Source: Lachnospiraceae bacterium (GTDB lineage: Bacteria > Bacillota > Clostridia > Lachnospirales > Lachnospiraceae). Taken from it: DNA of 36,274 bases. Numbering within the stretch: the first letter of the stretch is position 1; every line of letters begins with the position of its first letter. Of the stretch, positions 10,005-18,910 are shown one piece after another. The notes under the pieces are model-generated. The model had not been told where the DNA came from. It was given only the letters and a program-made list of their open reading frames with translations, and did not search any database. Made by a program: the position numbers and the translations under genes. Location of the stretch: the NCBI GenBank assembly GCA_024680595.1, contig JAILCB010000027.1:1-36274 (forward strand), read 5' to 3'.

Positions 10005-13000
10005 TTATAATTCGATTGTTTTTGCCAGGGCAACAGAATAGATCAATTTCTCCGCCACCTGTTTTCCCGTAAGCTGATTAAGGGCCTGAGCATAATAATC
10101 CAACTGGGTATGATACCTATCCACCAAAGTCCGGGCGTCTTTAACGGCATCCGTTTTGTAGTCCATGACAATGATTCTCCCGTCCTCCTCAAAGAAGGCA
10201 TCGATTATCCCCTGAATAAGCACCATCTCCCCCTCAGGATAGTCCGCTCTTAGCTCAGACGCGGGCCTGCCAATCAGGAAAGGCTGCTCCTGGAAAAGCT
10301 TTCCTTTCTCCTCAGCCCTCTGCATCCTCTGGGCAAGAGGACTCTTAATAAAGGCCAGAATATCCTTGGGCCGAATTCTCTTGGCCATTTCCGGCGAAAC
10401 CCGCTCTTCCTTAACCAAGGTATTCAGGTACTCCTCCACCTCTGCCAATGTATGGAGTTCGCCAAAGGGAAGCCTTTCAAAGGCGGTATGATAGGCAGTT
10501 CCCCTTTCCGCACCGCCCTTAGGCCTGCTTTCAATCTTATCCGCCGCCCTGCCGTCCGAAGCACTGCCAGCTTCATCCACAGGGCCCGTGGGCCTGCCTT
10601 CAATCTTATCCGCCGCCCTGCCGTCCGGAACTCTGCCAGCTTCATCCACAGAGCCCGTGGGCCTGCCCTCCCTCCTATCAGCAGGCTCAATCCCACTATC
10701 TAATTCCTGACTTCCTTCCCCTTGTCCAGTCTTTCTCTCTCCTAACCTGGGAGAAACCTTCTTCTCTCCCTTTATGCCATAAAGAGGTATATCAAATTCA
10801 TCATCCCGCATGGCGGCAATCTTTAATTCAGAAACAGAAACCTTAGCGGGAATATGAAGGGATGACTCATAAGGATAGGCGTAGGAAACTGCCTTATTCA
10901 GTCTATCCAGCACCTCCCCGTCATAGACCTTTTCAGGATCCACAGAAAGGAAATCATCCTGAAAGGAGACAAATTTAATCTCCTCCTCCACTGCTTCATC
11001 CACTGTCTCAAAAAGAGGGACCTGACTTACAGAAATCGACTTCGCTGCTTCCCCATCATTAATAGCCATTAGAACCAAATCCAGATAGGACAGAGCGCCT
11101 GAAATTCCCTTTCCCGAATAGGCCAGGGCCTTTTCCAAATCAGGAACCACTGCAGTCATAATGAGCTTTTCCTCTGCCCTGGTCATAGCCACATAGAGAA
11201 TCCGGATTTCCTCCCCCAGGGTATTCAGCTTTCTCCTGCAGGCAATGGCATCCATAATAGCAGTGGTCTTCTTGACCTTTCTATCAGGCTCCACATAGGA
11301 TAGTCCAATTCCCAATGAAGGATCTGTAACCATGGCAGCGGATGCATCCCTGAAATTAAATCGTTTCTGCAAATTACAGAGAAAAACCACTGGAAACTCC
11401 AGCCCCTTAGATTTATGAATACTCATAATCCGGACGGCGTTTCCTCCTTCCTCCGATCCCGCCTCTCCCAGATCCAATTCCCTCTTCTTTAACTGTTCAA
11501 TATAGCGTATAAAGCGGAAAAGTCCCCTATAGCTAGTCTCCTCATATTCTGCGGCCCGGCTAATCAGGAGTTCCAAATTTCCGGAGGCTGAACCGCCCTT
11601 GGTCGCGGCAAATAGATCATATCCGGTTTCATTTAAGATTCTGCGAATCAGGCTATGTATAGGTGTATAGGGAACCATATCCCGGTAACGCTCTAGCATA
11701 TGTAGAAAGGAGGCTGCTTTCCTCCTCAAAGCCATTAGTTCATCCACTGAAAGGACCGCCCTGACCTTGTCAGGAAAGCCCTTCGGGCCGTCCTCCCCGG
11801 TTCCCACATCAGCCTTATTTGAAGCCTCCGAAAGCACTCCAGCCTCCACTTCAACCTTCCCGGAAACCTCCGAAAGCTCTCCAGTCTCCACTTCATCCTT
11901 ATTTGAAGCCTTTGCCAGGTCTACATCCTCCACTTCAGCCTTATTGGAAGCCTCTGTCGAGTCTCCTTCTTCCACTTCAGCCTTCTTTGAGGCCTCTGCC
12001 GGGTCTACACCTTCCACTTCAGCCTTATTGGAAGCCTCTGCCGGCTCTCCTGCCGCCACTTTCAGAGCCTCATAAAAGCTGCCATCCTCCTTACAGAGGC
12101 GGATTCCCGCCAATTCCGAGTCCGAAAATCCCCCAAAAGGACTTTTCAACACGGCTGTAAGGGCAATATCCTGGACAGGATTATCCAGAATAGAAATGAA
12201 ATTGCAAACCGTCCTAACCTCCTCAGTCTGGAAATAGCCCGTTGCTGATTCCACATAGGCAGGAATCCCGGCCTCCTCCAAGGCCTTTCTATATACCTCA
12301 TCCACACCCGTAATCGTTCGGAGAAGTATGACAAAATCCCCATACTCAGCAGGCCGTCTCTCGCCGCTTCCCCTCTCTTCAATAGGAAAGCTGCCCACCA
12401 TCTTTCCAATCTTCTCCGCAACAGCCCTGGCCTCCAGCTCCAGAGGCTCTATCTCACCCTCGCTATCCTTTTCTAATAGCAGGAGCTCCGTCCCATTCTC
12501 CTCCAAATCCTCCAGATAGGAAGCCCCATAATAAAGCTCCGCCTGCCTGTCGTACTCCACACCTCCCACCGTAGGATGCATGACCCGCCTGAAAACATCA
12601 TTCACGGACTTTATCACACTTTTCCGGGAACGGAAATTCTTGGAAAGCACAATTTTTCTGCTCTTGGGGTCCCGGTCATAGCTTTCATATCGGGAGAGAA
12701 AGATTTCAGGCTCCGCCAGCCGAAAGCTATAAATACTCTGCTTCACATCCCCCACACAAAAGTAATTATTATCCTTTGCAATAGAGGTTAGGATGGCTTC
12801 CTGTATATGGTTGCTGTCCTGATATTCATCCGTCATAATTTCCTGAAAATAATCCCGGTACTCTTCTCCCGCCGATCCTTTCAGAATAGTTGCGGCGAAA
12901 TGCTCTAGATCAGAGAAATCCATAACGTTCTTTTTCTCCTTTAAGGAGGTAAAGATTTGCCGGAATCTCAATGTCAGCCTCACCAATTCCTCAATCAGAG

Positions 13001-14339
13001 GGGCGCAGACCGTGATTTCCGCTATTGCTTCATCCAGATCCCGGCGAAAATACTCCGATAGCTTATTAATCCTATCCTTACAGCCATTCCGGATATTCTT
13101 CACCATTTCCTTGATATCCGGATCCACATCCTTATCCTTCTTGGAGGAAAGCCTCTGAAAGCTCAGATTATTAAGCCTCTCCCGAATCTCGGTATAGGTA
13201 AGGAGGGATTTCTTTCTGCCGCCTGTGGCAGTCTTTCCGGAGCCACCTCCGGCCTCCTTTAATTCAGAAACCGCCTCTCCGGCCTCCTTTAATTCAGAAA
13301 CCGCCTCTCCGGTCTCCTTTGATTCAGAAACCGCCTCTCCATCTTCCTTTATTCCAGAGACAGCTTCCCCGGCCTCCTTTAATTCAGGAGCAGCTTCCAC
13401 ATCTTCCTTTAATTCCAGGACCGCTTCCCCTGCCTCCTTTAATTCAGGAGCAGCTTCCACATCTTCCTTTAATTCCAGGATCGCTTCTCCGGACTCCTTT
13501 AATTCCGTGACCAATCCTCCCTCTGAACTAGTCGGATCCTCATCCTCTCTATTTCCAGACAGAAAAGCAGAAAGCATATCCATATCCGACTCAACAGCAT
13601 CCAGATACATATAGGGTCCGGCGCAATCCTCAGCCAGACTTTGGGCCTTCTGCAAATCATGATAGATTTCCTCTATCTCATGAAGGAATAAGTTGCTAAA
13701 GTAGAGGGCCCAATCCTGCTCGTCCACAGGACTGGTCCGGGCGTTAATATAGGGAACCGGCAGCTCATTAAGCCATTTCTCCGGATCAACCCGACTCTCC
13801 GCATATTGATGGAGATCTAGTATCTGCTGCCTGACATCCAGATCATCCTTTCTAAATGAACAATGCTCCAGAAAAGAAAGAAATTCCTCACTGCCTTCCT
13901 CATAAGCCTCTTCCATGAGCTCATCCGCCGCATCCTCCTTTAAGAGTTCAATCTCCGGCTGATTTCCAATGCGGGAACCGGGATCCAATCCTATCCTATC
14001 AAAATTATCCCGGACCACCCGGCTACAGAAGCTGTCTATGGTGGTAATATGGGCACTATGGACCAGATTCAGCTGTTTTTGCAGCCTTTCATCCAAAGGA
14101 TGGGCCAGGGCCTCCCTTTCCAGTCTCATACGGATCCGCTCCCGCATCTCCGCCGCAGCCGCCTTGGTAAAGGTAACAACAAGAAGCCTGTCAATATCCA
14201 CAGGCATATCGGGGTCCAAAACCCGTCTAAGAATACGCTCCACCAAGACCGCAGTTTTCCCTGAACCCGCTGCGGCAGAAACCAAAATATTCTTTTCCCT
14301 GGTATCGATTACAGCCTGTTGATCCGGCGTAAATTGCAT
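10005..14339 (-). CDS. addA: ATP-dependent helicase/nuclease subunit A, with three in-frame repeat insertions
   Basis: MQFTPDQQAVIDTREKNILVSAAAGSGKTAVLVERIL (Walker A), TDEYQDSN (motif II), MSIHKSKGLEFPVVFLCNL, ILYVAMTRAEEKL, nuclease motif VMDYKTD; start at 14339 after GGAAGGA. Confidence 0.95.
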   Translation of the reverse strand: MQFTPDQQAVIDTREKNILVSAAAGSGKTAVLVERILRRVLDPDMPVDIDRLLVVTFTKAAAAEMRERIRMRLEREALAHPLDERLQKQLNLVHSAHITTIDSFCSRVVRDNFDRIGLDPGSRIGNQPEIELLKEDAADELMEEAYEEGSEEFLSFLEHCSFRKDDLDVRQQILDLHQYAESRVDPEKWLNELPVPYINARTSPVDEQDWALYFSNLFLHEIEEIYHDLQKAQSLAEDCAGPYMYLDAVESDMDMLSAFLSGNREDEDPTSSEGGLVTELKESGEAILELKEDVEAAPELKEAGEAVLELKEDVEAAPELKEAGEAVSGIKEDGEAVSESKETGEAVSELKEAGEAVSELKEAGGGSGKTATGGRKKSLLTYTEIRERLNNLSFQRLSSKKDKDVDPDIKEMVKNIRNGCKDRINKLSEYFRRDLDEAIAEITVCAPLIEELVRLTLRFRQIFTSLKEKKNVMDFSDLEHFAATILKGSAGEEYRDYFQEIMTDEYQDSNHIQEAILTSIAKDNNYFCVGDVKQSIYSFRLAEPEIFLSRYESYDRDPKSRKIVLSKNFRSRKSVIKSVNDVFRRVMHPTVGGVEYDRQAELYYGASYLEDLEENGTELLLLEKDSEGEIEPLELEARAVAEKIGKMVGSFPIEERGSGERRPAEYGDFVILLRTITGVDEVYRKALEEAGIPAYVESATGYFQTEEVRTVCNFISILDNPVQDIALTAVLKSPFGGFSDSELAGIRLCKEDGSFYEALKVAAGEPAEASNKAEVEGVDPAEASKKAEVEEGDSTEASNKAEVEDVDLAKASNKDEVETGELSEVSGKVEVEAGVLSEASNKADVGTGEDGPKGFPDKVRAVLSVDELMALRRKAASFLHMLERYRDMVPYTPIHSLIRRILNETGYDLFAATKGGSASGNLELLISRAAEYEETSYRGLFRFIRYIEQLKKRELDLGEAGSEEGGNAVRIMSIHKSKGLEFPVVFLCNLQKRFNFRDASAAMVTDPSLGIGLSYVEPDRKVKKTTAIMDAIACRRKLNTLGEEIRILYVAMTRAEEKLIMTAVVPDLEKALAYSGKGISGALSYLDLVLMAINDGEAAKSISVSQVPLFETVDEAVEEEIKFVSFQDDFLSVDPEKVYDGEVLDRLNKAVSYAYPYESSLHIPAKVSVSELKIAAMRDDEFDIPLYGIKGEKKVSPRLGERKTGQGEGSQELDSGIEPADRREGRPTGSVDEAGRVPDGRAADKIEGRPTGPVDEAGSASDGRAADKIESRPKGGAERGTAYHTAFERLPFGELHTLAEVEEYLNTLVKEERVSPEMAKRIRPKDILAFIKSPLAQRMQRAEEKGKLFQEQPFLIGRPASELRADYPEGEMVLIQGIIDAFFEEDGRIIVMDYKTDAVKDARTLVDRYHTQLDYYAQALNQLTGKQVAEKLIYSVALAKTIEL
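10522..10690 (-). repeat. Intragenic tandem repeat in addA, 69 bp (23 aa) x about 2.4
   Basis: GGCCTGCCTTCAATCTTATCCGCCGCCCTGCCGTCCG... at 10522, 10591, partial at 10660; encodes GRPTGPVDEAGSASDGRAADKIE. Confidence 0.9.
11806..12057 (-). repeat. Intragenic tandem repeat in addA, 42 bp (14 aa) x 6
   Basis: ACTTCAGCCTTATTGGAAGCCTCTGCCGGGTCT... every 42 bp from 11806; encodes EASNKAEVE-type repeats. Confidence 0.92.
13249..13518 (-). repeat. Intragenic tandem repeat in addA, 30 bp (10 aa) x 9
   Basis: CCGGCCTCCTTTAATTCAGAAACCGCCTCT-like units every 30 bp; encodes ELKEAGEAVS repeats with a 60 bp higher-order dimer at 13369-13488. Confidence 0.95.
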
Positions 14340-14399
14340 GCTAAACCATCCTTCCAAACAGAAAATCTTCTATAAGTATGCAGAAAAACCCACTCCAAA

Positions 14400-14700
14400 C
14401 CGCAAAGGAGCAGGCAGAAATCACTCTCCCAAAACATCAAGGAGCAAGCAGAAAACGCCCCCAAAATCATCAAGGAGCAAGCAGAAAGTCCCTTCCCCAA
14501 AGCATCAAGGAAAAATCCAAAAGCAGCCTCCCCAAAAGCATCAAGGAATAATCCCAAAGCAGTCTCCCCGAAAGCATCAAGGAAAATACCAAAGCAGCTT
14601 CCTCAAAGCATCAAGGAAAAATACCAAAGCAGCCTCCCCAAAGCATCAAAGAAAAATACCAAAAGCAGTCTCCTGAGAGCATCAAGGATCAACCCCAAAG
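14400..14700 (-). repeat. Tandem array in the addB-addA intergenic region, 33-36 bp period, about 9 copies, entering the addB 3' end
   Basis: CATCAA core at 14435, 14468, 14503, 14539, 14575, 14609, 14644, 14680; the last holds the addB stop codon (14682-14684). Confidence 0.92.
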
Positions 14701-17700
14701 CCCCCACTTCCTTCCTCTTCTTCCGAAAATACCCCGGGGTCCTCTATCTTCTTCAGGCGTCTGACCAGGTAGCCCGGAACCCTGGGATCAAAGGAACAGC
14801 AATCCCTGAAATCACAATAATCACAGGATAGCCTTTTGTCATACAGAACAGGAACAGGATCAATCTCCCCCTCACTTATCCTGGCCCGAAAATCCGCGGC
14901 CCTCCTTCTAACCGTTGCCAGAATGGCGGCAAAATCCTCTTCGCTGGCAACCGAGGATGTACTGTAAAAGCTACCATCCTTCTTGAAGGCAACCGGAATA
15001 ATGTCCGACTTCTGATCCATTTCCCTGTCAAAAAGAGAAAGCACCTCCGGATCCGAATTCACAAGCCCGCGCAGCTTCAGCTTTCCTTTCACCTTCTTAT
15101 GAATCTCCGAATCCGTCCCCTCCGTCAAATCTGCAGCATTAATAACCGGATCGTCAATATGATAGTAGAATATGCCCGCAGGCTTGACCTCCATAGAGGG
15201 ATGGGCCACACGCTCTATCTCCATAGCCCCATTCAGATACACGGCCAGCTGCAGGTCCAGGCCGTAATAAAGCCTAGTCAGATCAAAATCCTTATCCCCC
15301 GACTTATAATCAATGACTGAGAGATATATCACATTTCCCTTTTCCGCCGTATCAATGCGGTCAATCCGCCCAATAAAACCCTCTGACCGGAACTGCTTCT
15401 CAAAAGCCTCGGCCCGGAAATCCCCCGACTTCTCCTGTTCTCCAAGCACCTTAACTGTAGTTTTTAATATACGGGAAATCCGGTTCACAAAGTACCGGTT
15501 CCTCTGGGAGCTTAGCAAAACCACATTCTCATTCTCCCGGAGAAAACGATCCAGGACTTGCTCCGTCAGCTTTCCGACCTCTTCATCATCCAAGTCCTCA
15601 AAGGTCTGTCCCCTTGCTGCCAAAATCTCCCCGCAGAGATTGAGAACCCCATGCAGTACATTTCCCAGATCCCGCCTCTCAAAGCCAAACTCCTCCCGCT
15701 CCATTAGCCTCAGGCCATACCTCAAATAATGCTCATAGGCGCAGGAGGCAAAGCGCTCCAGCCGGGTTGGGGATGCAATGGTCCCACTCCCGTATAGCTC
15801 CTTAGCGACCGCTTTGGAAATAGGATCCGACCGATAATGACGAAAAGCCGCCTCTGTCATCATTCTGACCTGATCCCGGTAGTCCGCCGATGCAGAAAAG
15901 AAGCGGAAAAGTTCCTTGTCTCCATCTTCCGGGGCCTGCTTGCAGGCCAAAGACCGACTTAGAGAAATAAGGGCATCCCTGTCCGTCCTCAAATCCGACC
16001 GGTATTCCCCCTCCTGAATGGTCTCTATGGCAAGCTTGGGAAATAGCCCCCTCAAAACACTTACAAAATAGGATATTCGAATGACCTTCCCTTCCCTATC
16101 ATTACGGGAAAAAGTACAGCACAGCAGATCCTTCGGCTTCGTAATGGAAAGATAAAAGTAGAGCTTTTCCTCCCCAATCTTTTCCCTGGCCGTGGGAGAG
16201 AGATTGACATTTCTAGCCTTCAGGAACTCCCTATCCAAATCCGACAGAAGTCCTGAGCCTGCATTTTCCTTGGGAATCAGGGATTCATTTAAGCCTAGGA
16301 AGAATAGGGCCCGGATAGCGGAAAAACGGCTCCTGGTCATATCCCCTGCCGTCACACTGTCCGCCCCCGGAGGAATGGTGCCAATCCGCATCTCATCAAA
16401 GCCCGCATTCAAGGTATCCAGAAACTCCCTTAAGGCCATTTTCTCTCCGGGAATCAGATTCTCTATCCTCGTAAAGAGACCGTCCACCTTCTCCAGAATC
16501 TGGCCATATTCATCCGATAATCTGTCCTCTCCCTGCAGCAGGAATCTGTCCGAGAGAGTGGCAATCTTCTCATCCACCTGCAGATTCGCCAGAAAATCCC
16601 TCAAAGCCTCCACATATTTCCTGGCAGTGAGCTTTTTGGAAGGGGTCAGTTTATCCAGAGGGCCAAAAGCCTCCAGAATCCGCTCCCGCAGGCTGTTTAT
16701 ATGTTCCAGATCCTCCTCCTTCATCCCCTTCACATGAAGAGAAAAGCGATCCCTATACTTCTTCCGGCCCCGAATCCTTAGCGCTCTGACATAGTTCTCG
16801 AAAACGTCAATGTCCTCAGGCGAAAGGTCCATGAGTCCGGTCCGCAGGAAATGAAAAACCGATTCATAACTGAAATTATCAATAATTATCTCCAGGGCGG
16901 AACGAATGAATTCCACCAGAGGATTCATATAAACCCGGTTGGTTTCATCCACAAAGCAAGGAATTTGAAGACGGTCCGCCTCTTCTTTGAGAATTCTGCC
17001 ATAACGGCCCACATCGCTCATTACAATACCAATATCCTTGTATCGGTACCCCTCTTCCCTCACAAGGCGGACAATCTCCTCGCAGACAAACCCCACCTCC
17101 TCTGTGGGATTCTTCAGGCTGCAAAGACGGATATGGGAGCTGTCCCCCTCCCACCGCTTACCCTTTTGCCGGAAAATATTATTCTCCAGAAAGTCCAAAT
17201 CCTCCCTTTGGGCATATCTCCGGACCGGATTATCATATAGGTGGTCCGTCTTCACCTCCCAACCGGCCTCTGATGCCAAAGACCGTAAATGGGCTATCGT
17301 CTCGATGGAGAGTGCAAAGAAATCCCCATTTCTGCCGTCGTAAGGGAGAGTCACCCGAATTGAATCCGTAATATTAAACAGGCTCCTTATGAAGCGGTAC
17401 TGAATAGGCGTAAAACCCGTGAAATTATCAAAAATCACACAGGCCCCCCTGAGGAAAGGGGCCTCTTGACATACCCTTTCCGCCCGTTCCAAAAGCTCTT
17501 CCTTAGTAATATAGTCTGAGCCCATCTTCTCCCGAAAAGCCCGATAAAGAACCCCGATATCGTGAAGCTTGGAGCTCAGATACCTCTTAGCCTCCCCCTG
17601 GCAGACCTCTTCCGTCTCCACCGGATCCACTTCATATTGGATAAGCTCCGAAATAATAGACTTAACTTCACTTATAATCCCCTGCCTCCGGATACAGCCT

Positions 17701-18032
17701 TTGAGGACAGTCAGTTCCTCCAGATGCTCAGAGGCCACCTGGCGCAAAATCAGATTCTTCCCGGTATCATCCAGGATTTCTGCCATATCCCCTCCCGCAC
17801 TGTCAAAAATCCTATGGGCAAAACGGGCAAAAGAAAGGACATCAATATTCATGATGCCCTTTCTGGGATGACGCTCAATAATGAATTTTGTCGTTGCATG
17901 GGAAAACTGCTCCGGCACTACCACAATGAAATTCCGTTCCGGCATTTCTATGGAATCCCGAATCATATCCTGAAAAACCTTTTCTGTCTTTCCACTGCCG
18001 GATGGCCCCAAAACCAGCTTTAATTCAGGCAT
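14682..18032 (-). CDS. addB: ATP-dependent helicase/deoxyribonuclease subunit B
   Basis: MPELKLVLGPSGSGKTEKVFQDM, AddB-like architecture, C-terminal nuclease VIDYKSGD and FeS cysteines CDYCDFRDCC; start after GGAGAAG. Confidence 0.95.
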   Translation of the reverse strand: MPELKLVLGPSGSGKTEKVFQDMIRDSIEMPERNFIVVVPEQFSHATTKFIIERHPRKGIMNIDVLSFARFAHRIFDSAGGDMAEILDDTGKNLILRQVASEHLEELTVLKGCIRRQGIISEVKSIISELIQYEVDPVETEEVCQGEAKRYLSSKLHDIGVLYRAFREKMGSDYITKEELLERAERVCQEAPFLRGACVIFDNFTGFTPIQYRFIRSLFNITDSIRVTLPYDGRNGDFFALSIETIAHLRSLASEAGWEVKTDHLYDNPVRRYAQREDLDFLENNIFRQKGKRWEGDSSHIRLCSLKNPTEEVGFVCEEIVRLVREEGYRYKDIGIVMSDVGRYGRILKEEADRLQIPCFVDETNRVYMNPLVEFIRSALEIIIDNFSYESVFHFLRTGLMDLSPEDIDVFENYVRALRIRGRKKYRDRFSLHVKGMKEEDLEHINSLRERILEAFGPLDKLTPSKKLTARKYVEALRDFLANLQVDEKIATLSDRFLLQGEDRLSDEYGQILEKVDGLFTRIENLIPGEKMALREFLDTLNAGFDEMRIGTIPPGADSVTAGDMTRSRFSAIRALFFLGLNESLIPKENAGSGLLSDLDREFLKARNVNLSPTAREKIGEEKLYFYLSITKPKDLLCCTFSRNDREGKVIRISYFVSVLRGLFPKLAIETIQEGEYRSDLRTDRDALISLSRSLACKQAPEDGDKELFRFFSASADYRDQVRMMTEAAFRHYRSDPISKAVAKELYGSGTIASPTRLERFASCAYEHYLRYGLRLMEREEFGFERRDLGNVLHGVLNLCGEILAARGQTFEDLDDEEVGKLTEQVLDRFLRENENVVLLSSQRNRYFVNRISRILKTTVKVLGEQEKSGDFRAEAFEKQFRSEGFIGRIDRIDTAEKGNVIYLSVIDYKSGDKDFDLTRLYYGLDLQLAVYLNGAMEIERVAHPSMEVKPAGIFYYHIDDPVINAADLTEGTDSEIHKKVKGKLKLRGLVNSDPEVLSLFDREMDQKSDIIPVAFKKDGSFYSTSSVASEEDFAAILATVRRRAADFRARISEGEIDPVPVLYDKRLSCDYCDFRDCCSFDPRVPGYLVRRLKKIEDPGVFSEEEEGSGGFGVDP

Positions 18033-18591
18033 GACTTCTCCTTCCGGATACCCCATAGCGATTCCGGACTATCCTCTCGTCCTGCGTCGGAGCGAAGAGA
18101 AAATTTCCTATGCGCCACAGAATATATCCTGCCGCAAATCCCAGGCCATTCAGCACAATGTCATCCAAATCAAAGGTCCCCATAGCCGTATAATGCTGGG
18201 TACATTCTATAAGGAAGCTCACGGCAAAGCCTGTCGAAAGCCCAAAAAAGGCCATTCGAAATAGTTTAATTCCATGGGGAAGCAGAAATCCCAGCGGCAT
18301 GAGCAAGATAAAGTTCTCAATATAATGAACCGCCAGGGGCGCGCTGATATTGGACCCCGTCGTGAAAAAGGTCAGGTCCACATCCCCATACTGACCGACT
18401 TCTCTAGACAAGAGTGTCACAGAAGCCACCAGATACAAGTAACTAATTAGTATAGAATAATAAAAGCAGCGTCCTACATTCTTCCTGAAAATCCCGAAAA
18501 AGATGGGAAAGGAGGCAATACCAAGCGCCAGTGCCTCCGCCCCGTAGGTTGAAACAAAACTCCAAATATCTCCGCTTACATGATGTAGCAT
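18025..18591 (-). CDS. VanZ-like family protein
   Basis: ENFILLMPLGFLLP...FLIECTQHYTAMGTFDLDDIVLNGLGFAAGY matches the VanZ pattern; overlaps the addB start. Confidence 0.85.
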   Translation of the reverse strand: MLHHVSGDIWSFVSTYGAEALALGIASFPIFFGIFRKNVGRCFYYSILISYLYLVASVTLLSREVGQYGDVDLTFFTTGSNISAPLAVHYIENFILLMPLGFLLPHGIKLFRMAFFGLSTGFAVSFLIECTQHYTAMGTFDLDDIVLNGLGFAAGYILWRIGNFLFAPTQDERIVRNRYGVSGRRSHA

Positions 18592-18660
18592 ATAGTTCTA
18601 AAATGCCTCCATTTCCTATATAGAAGGCTGCCTGTCGCCCCGCCTTCTCAATATCCCAAA

Positions 18661-18910
18661 CACAGCCTGCTTCAAATCCGTGCCCCACACAGCTTATCTT
18701 TTCAAGACCGTAAAGTATGACTGCATTACAGCCTGTTCCAAATCTACCCTACACAGCTTTTCTTTTCATAGCCGCAAAGTCAGACAGCATTACAGCCTGT
18801 TCCAAATCTACCCTACACAGCTTCTCTTTTCATAGCCGCAAAGTACGACTGCATTACAGCTTGCCCCAAATCCATGCCCTTCAATCAGCCTTCCTATCAG
18901 GGCCGCAAGG
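18661..18910 (-). repeat. Tandem array, about 64-67 bp period, about 3.7 copies, entering the nadE 3' end
   Basis: TTTTCATAGCCGCAAAGT-type core; GCCGCA position at 18707 (variant), 18771, 18835 and 18902 (inside nadE). Confidence 0.9.

Noticed and set aside
11767-12160. Two overlapping plus-strand repeat ORFs
   Set aside because: Antisense shadows of the 42 bp addA array, whose period keeps all frames open.
13225-13614. Plus-strand ORF rich in SFNSETASPA repeats
   Set aside because: It is the antisense translation of the in-frame addA 30 bp array; the addA frame has strong family evidence.
14309-14676. Small ORFs on both strands across the addB-addA array (MGLFLDAFGE..., MLNHPSKQK...)
   Set aside because: Repeat-generated open frames with no convincing RBS or domain; they overlap the addA start and an array with variable spacing.
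14682-18032. AddAB as part of a novel defence island
   Set aside because: AddAB is a standard recombination/repair complex in Firmicutes and the neighbours are housekeeping genes; only the repeats are unusual.
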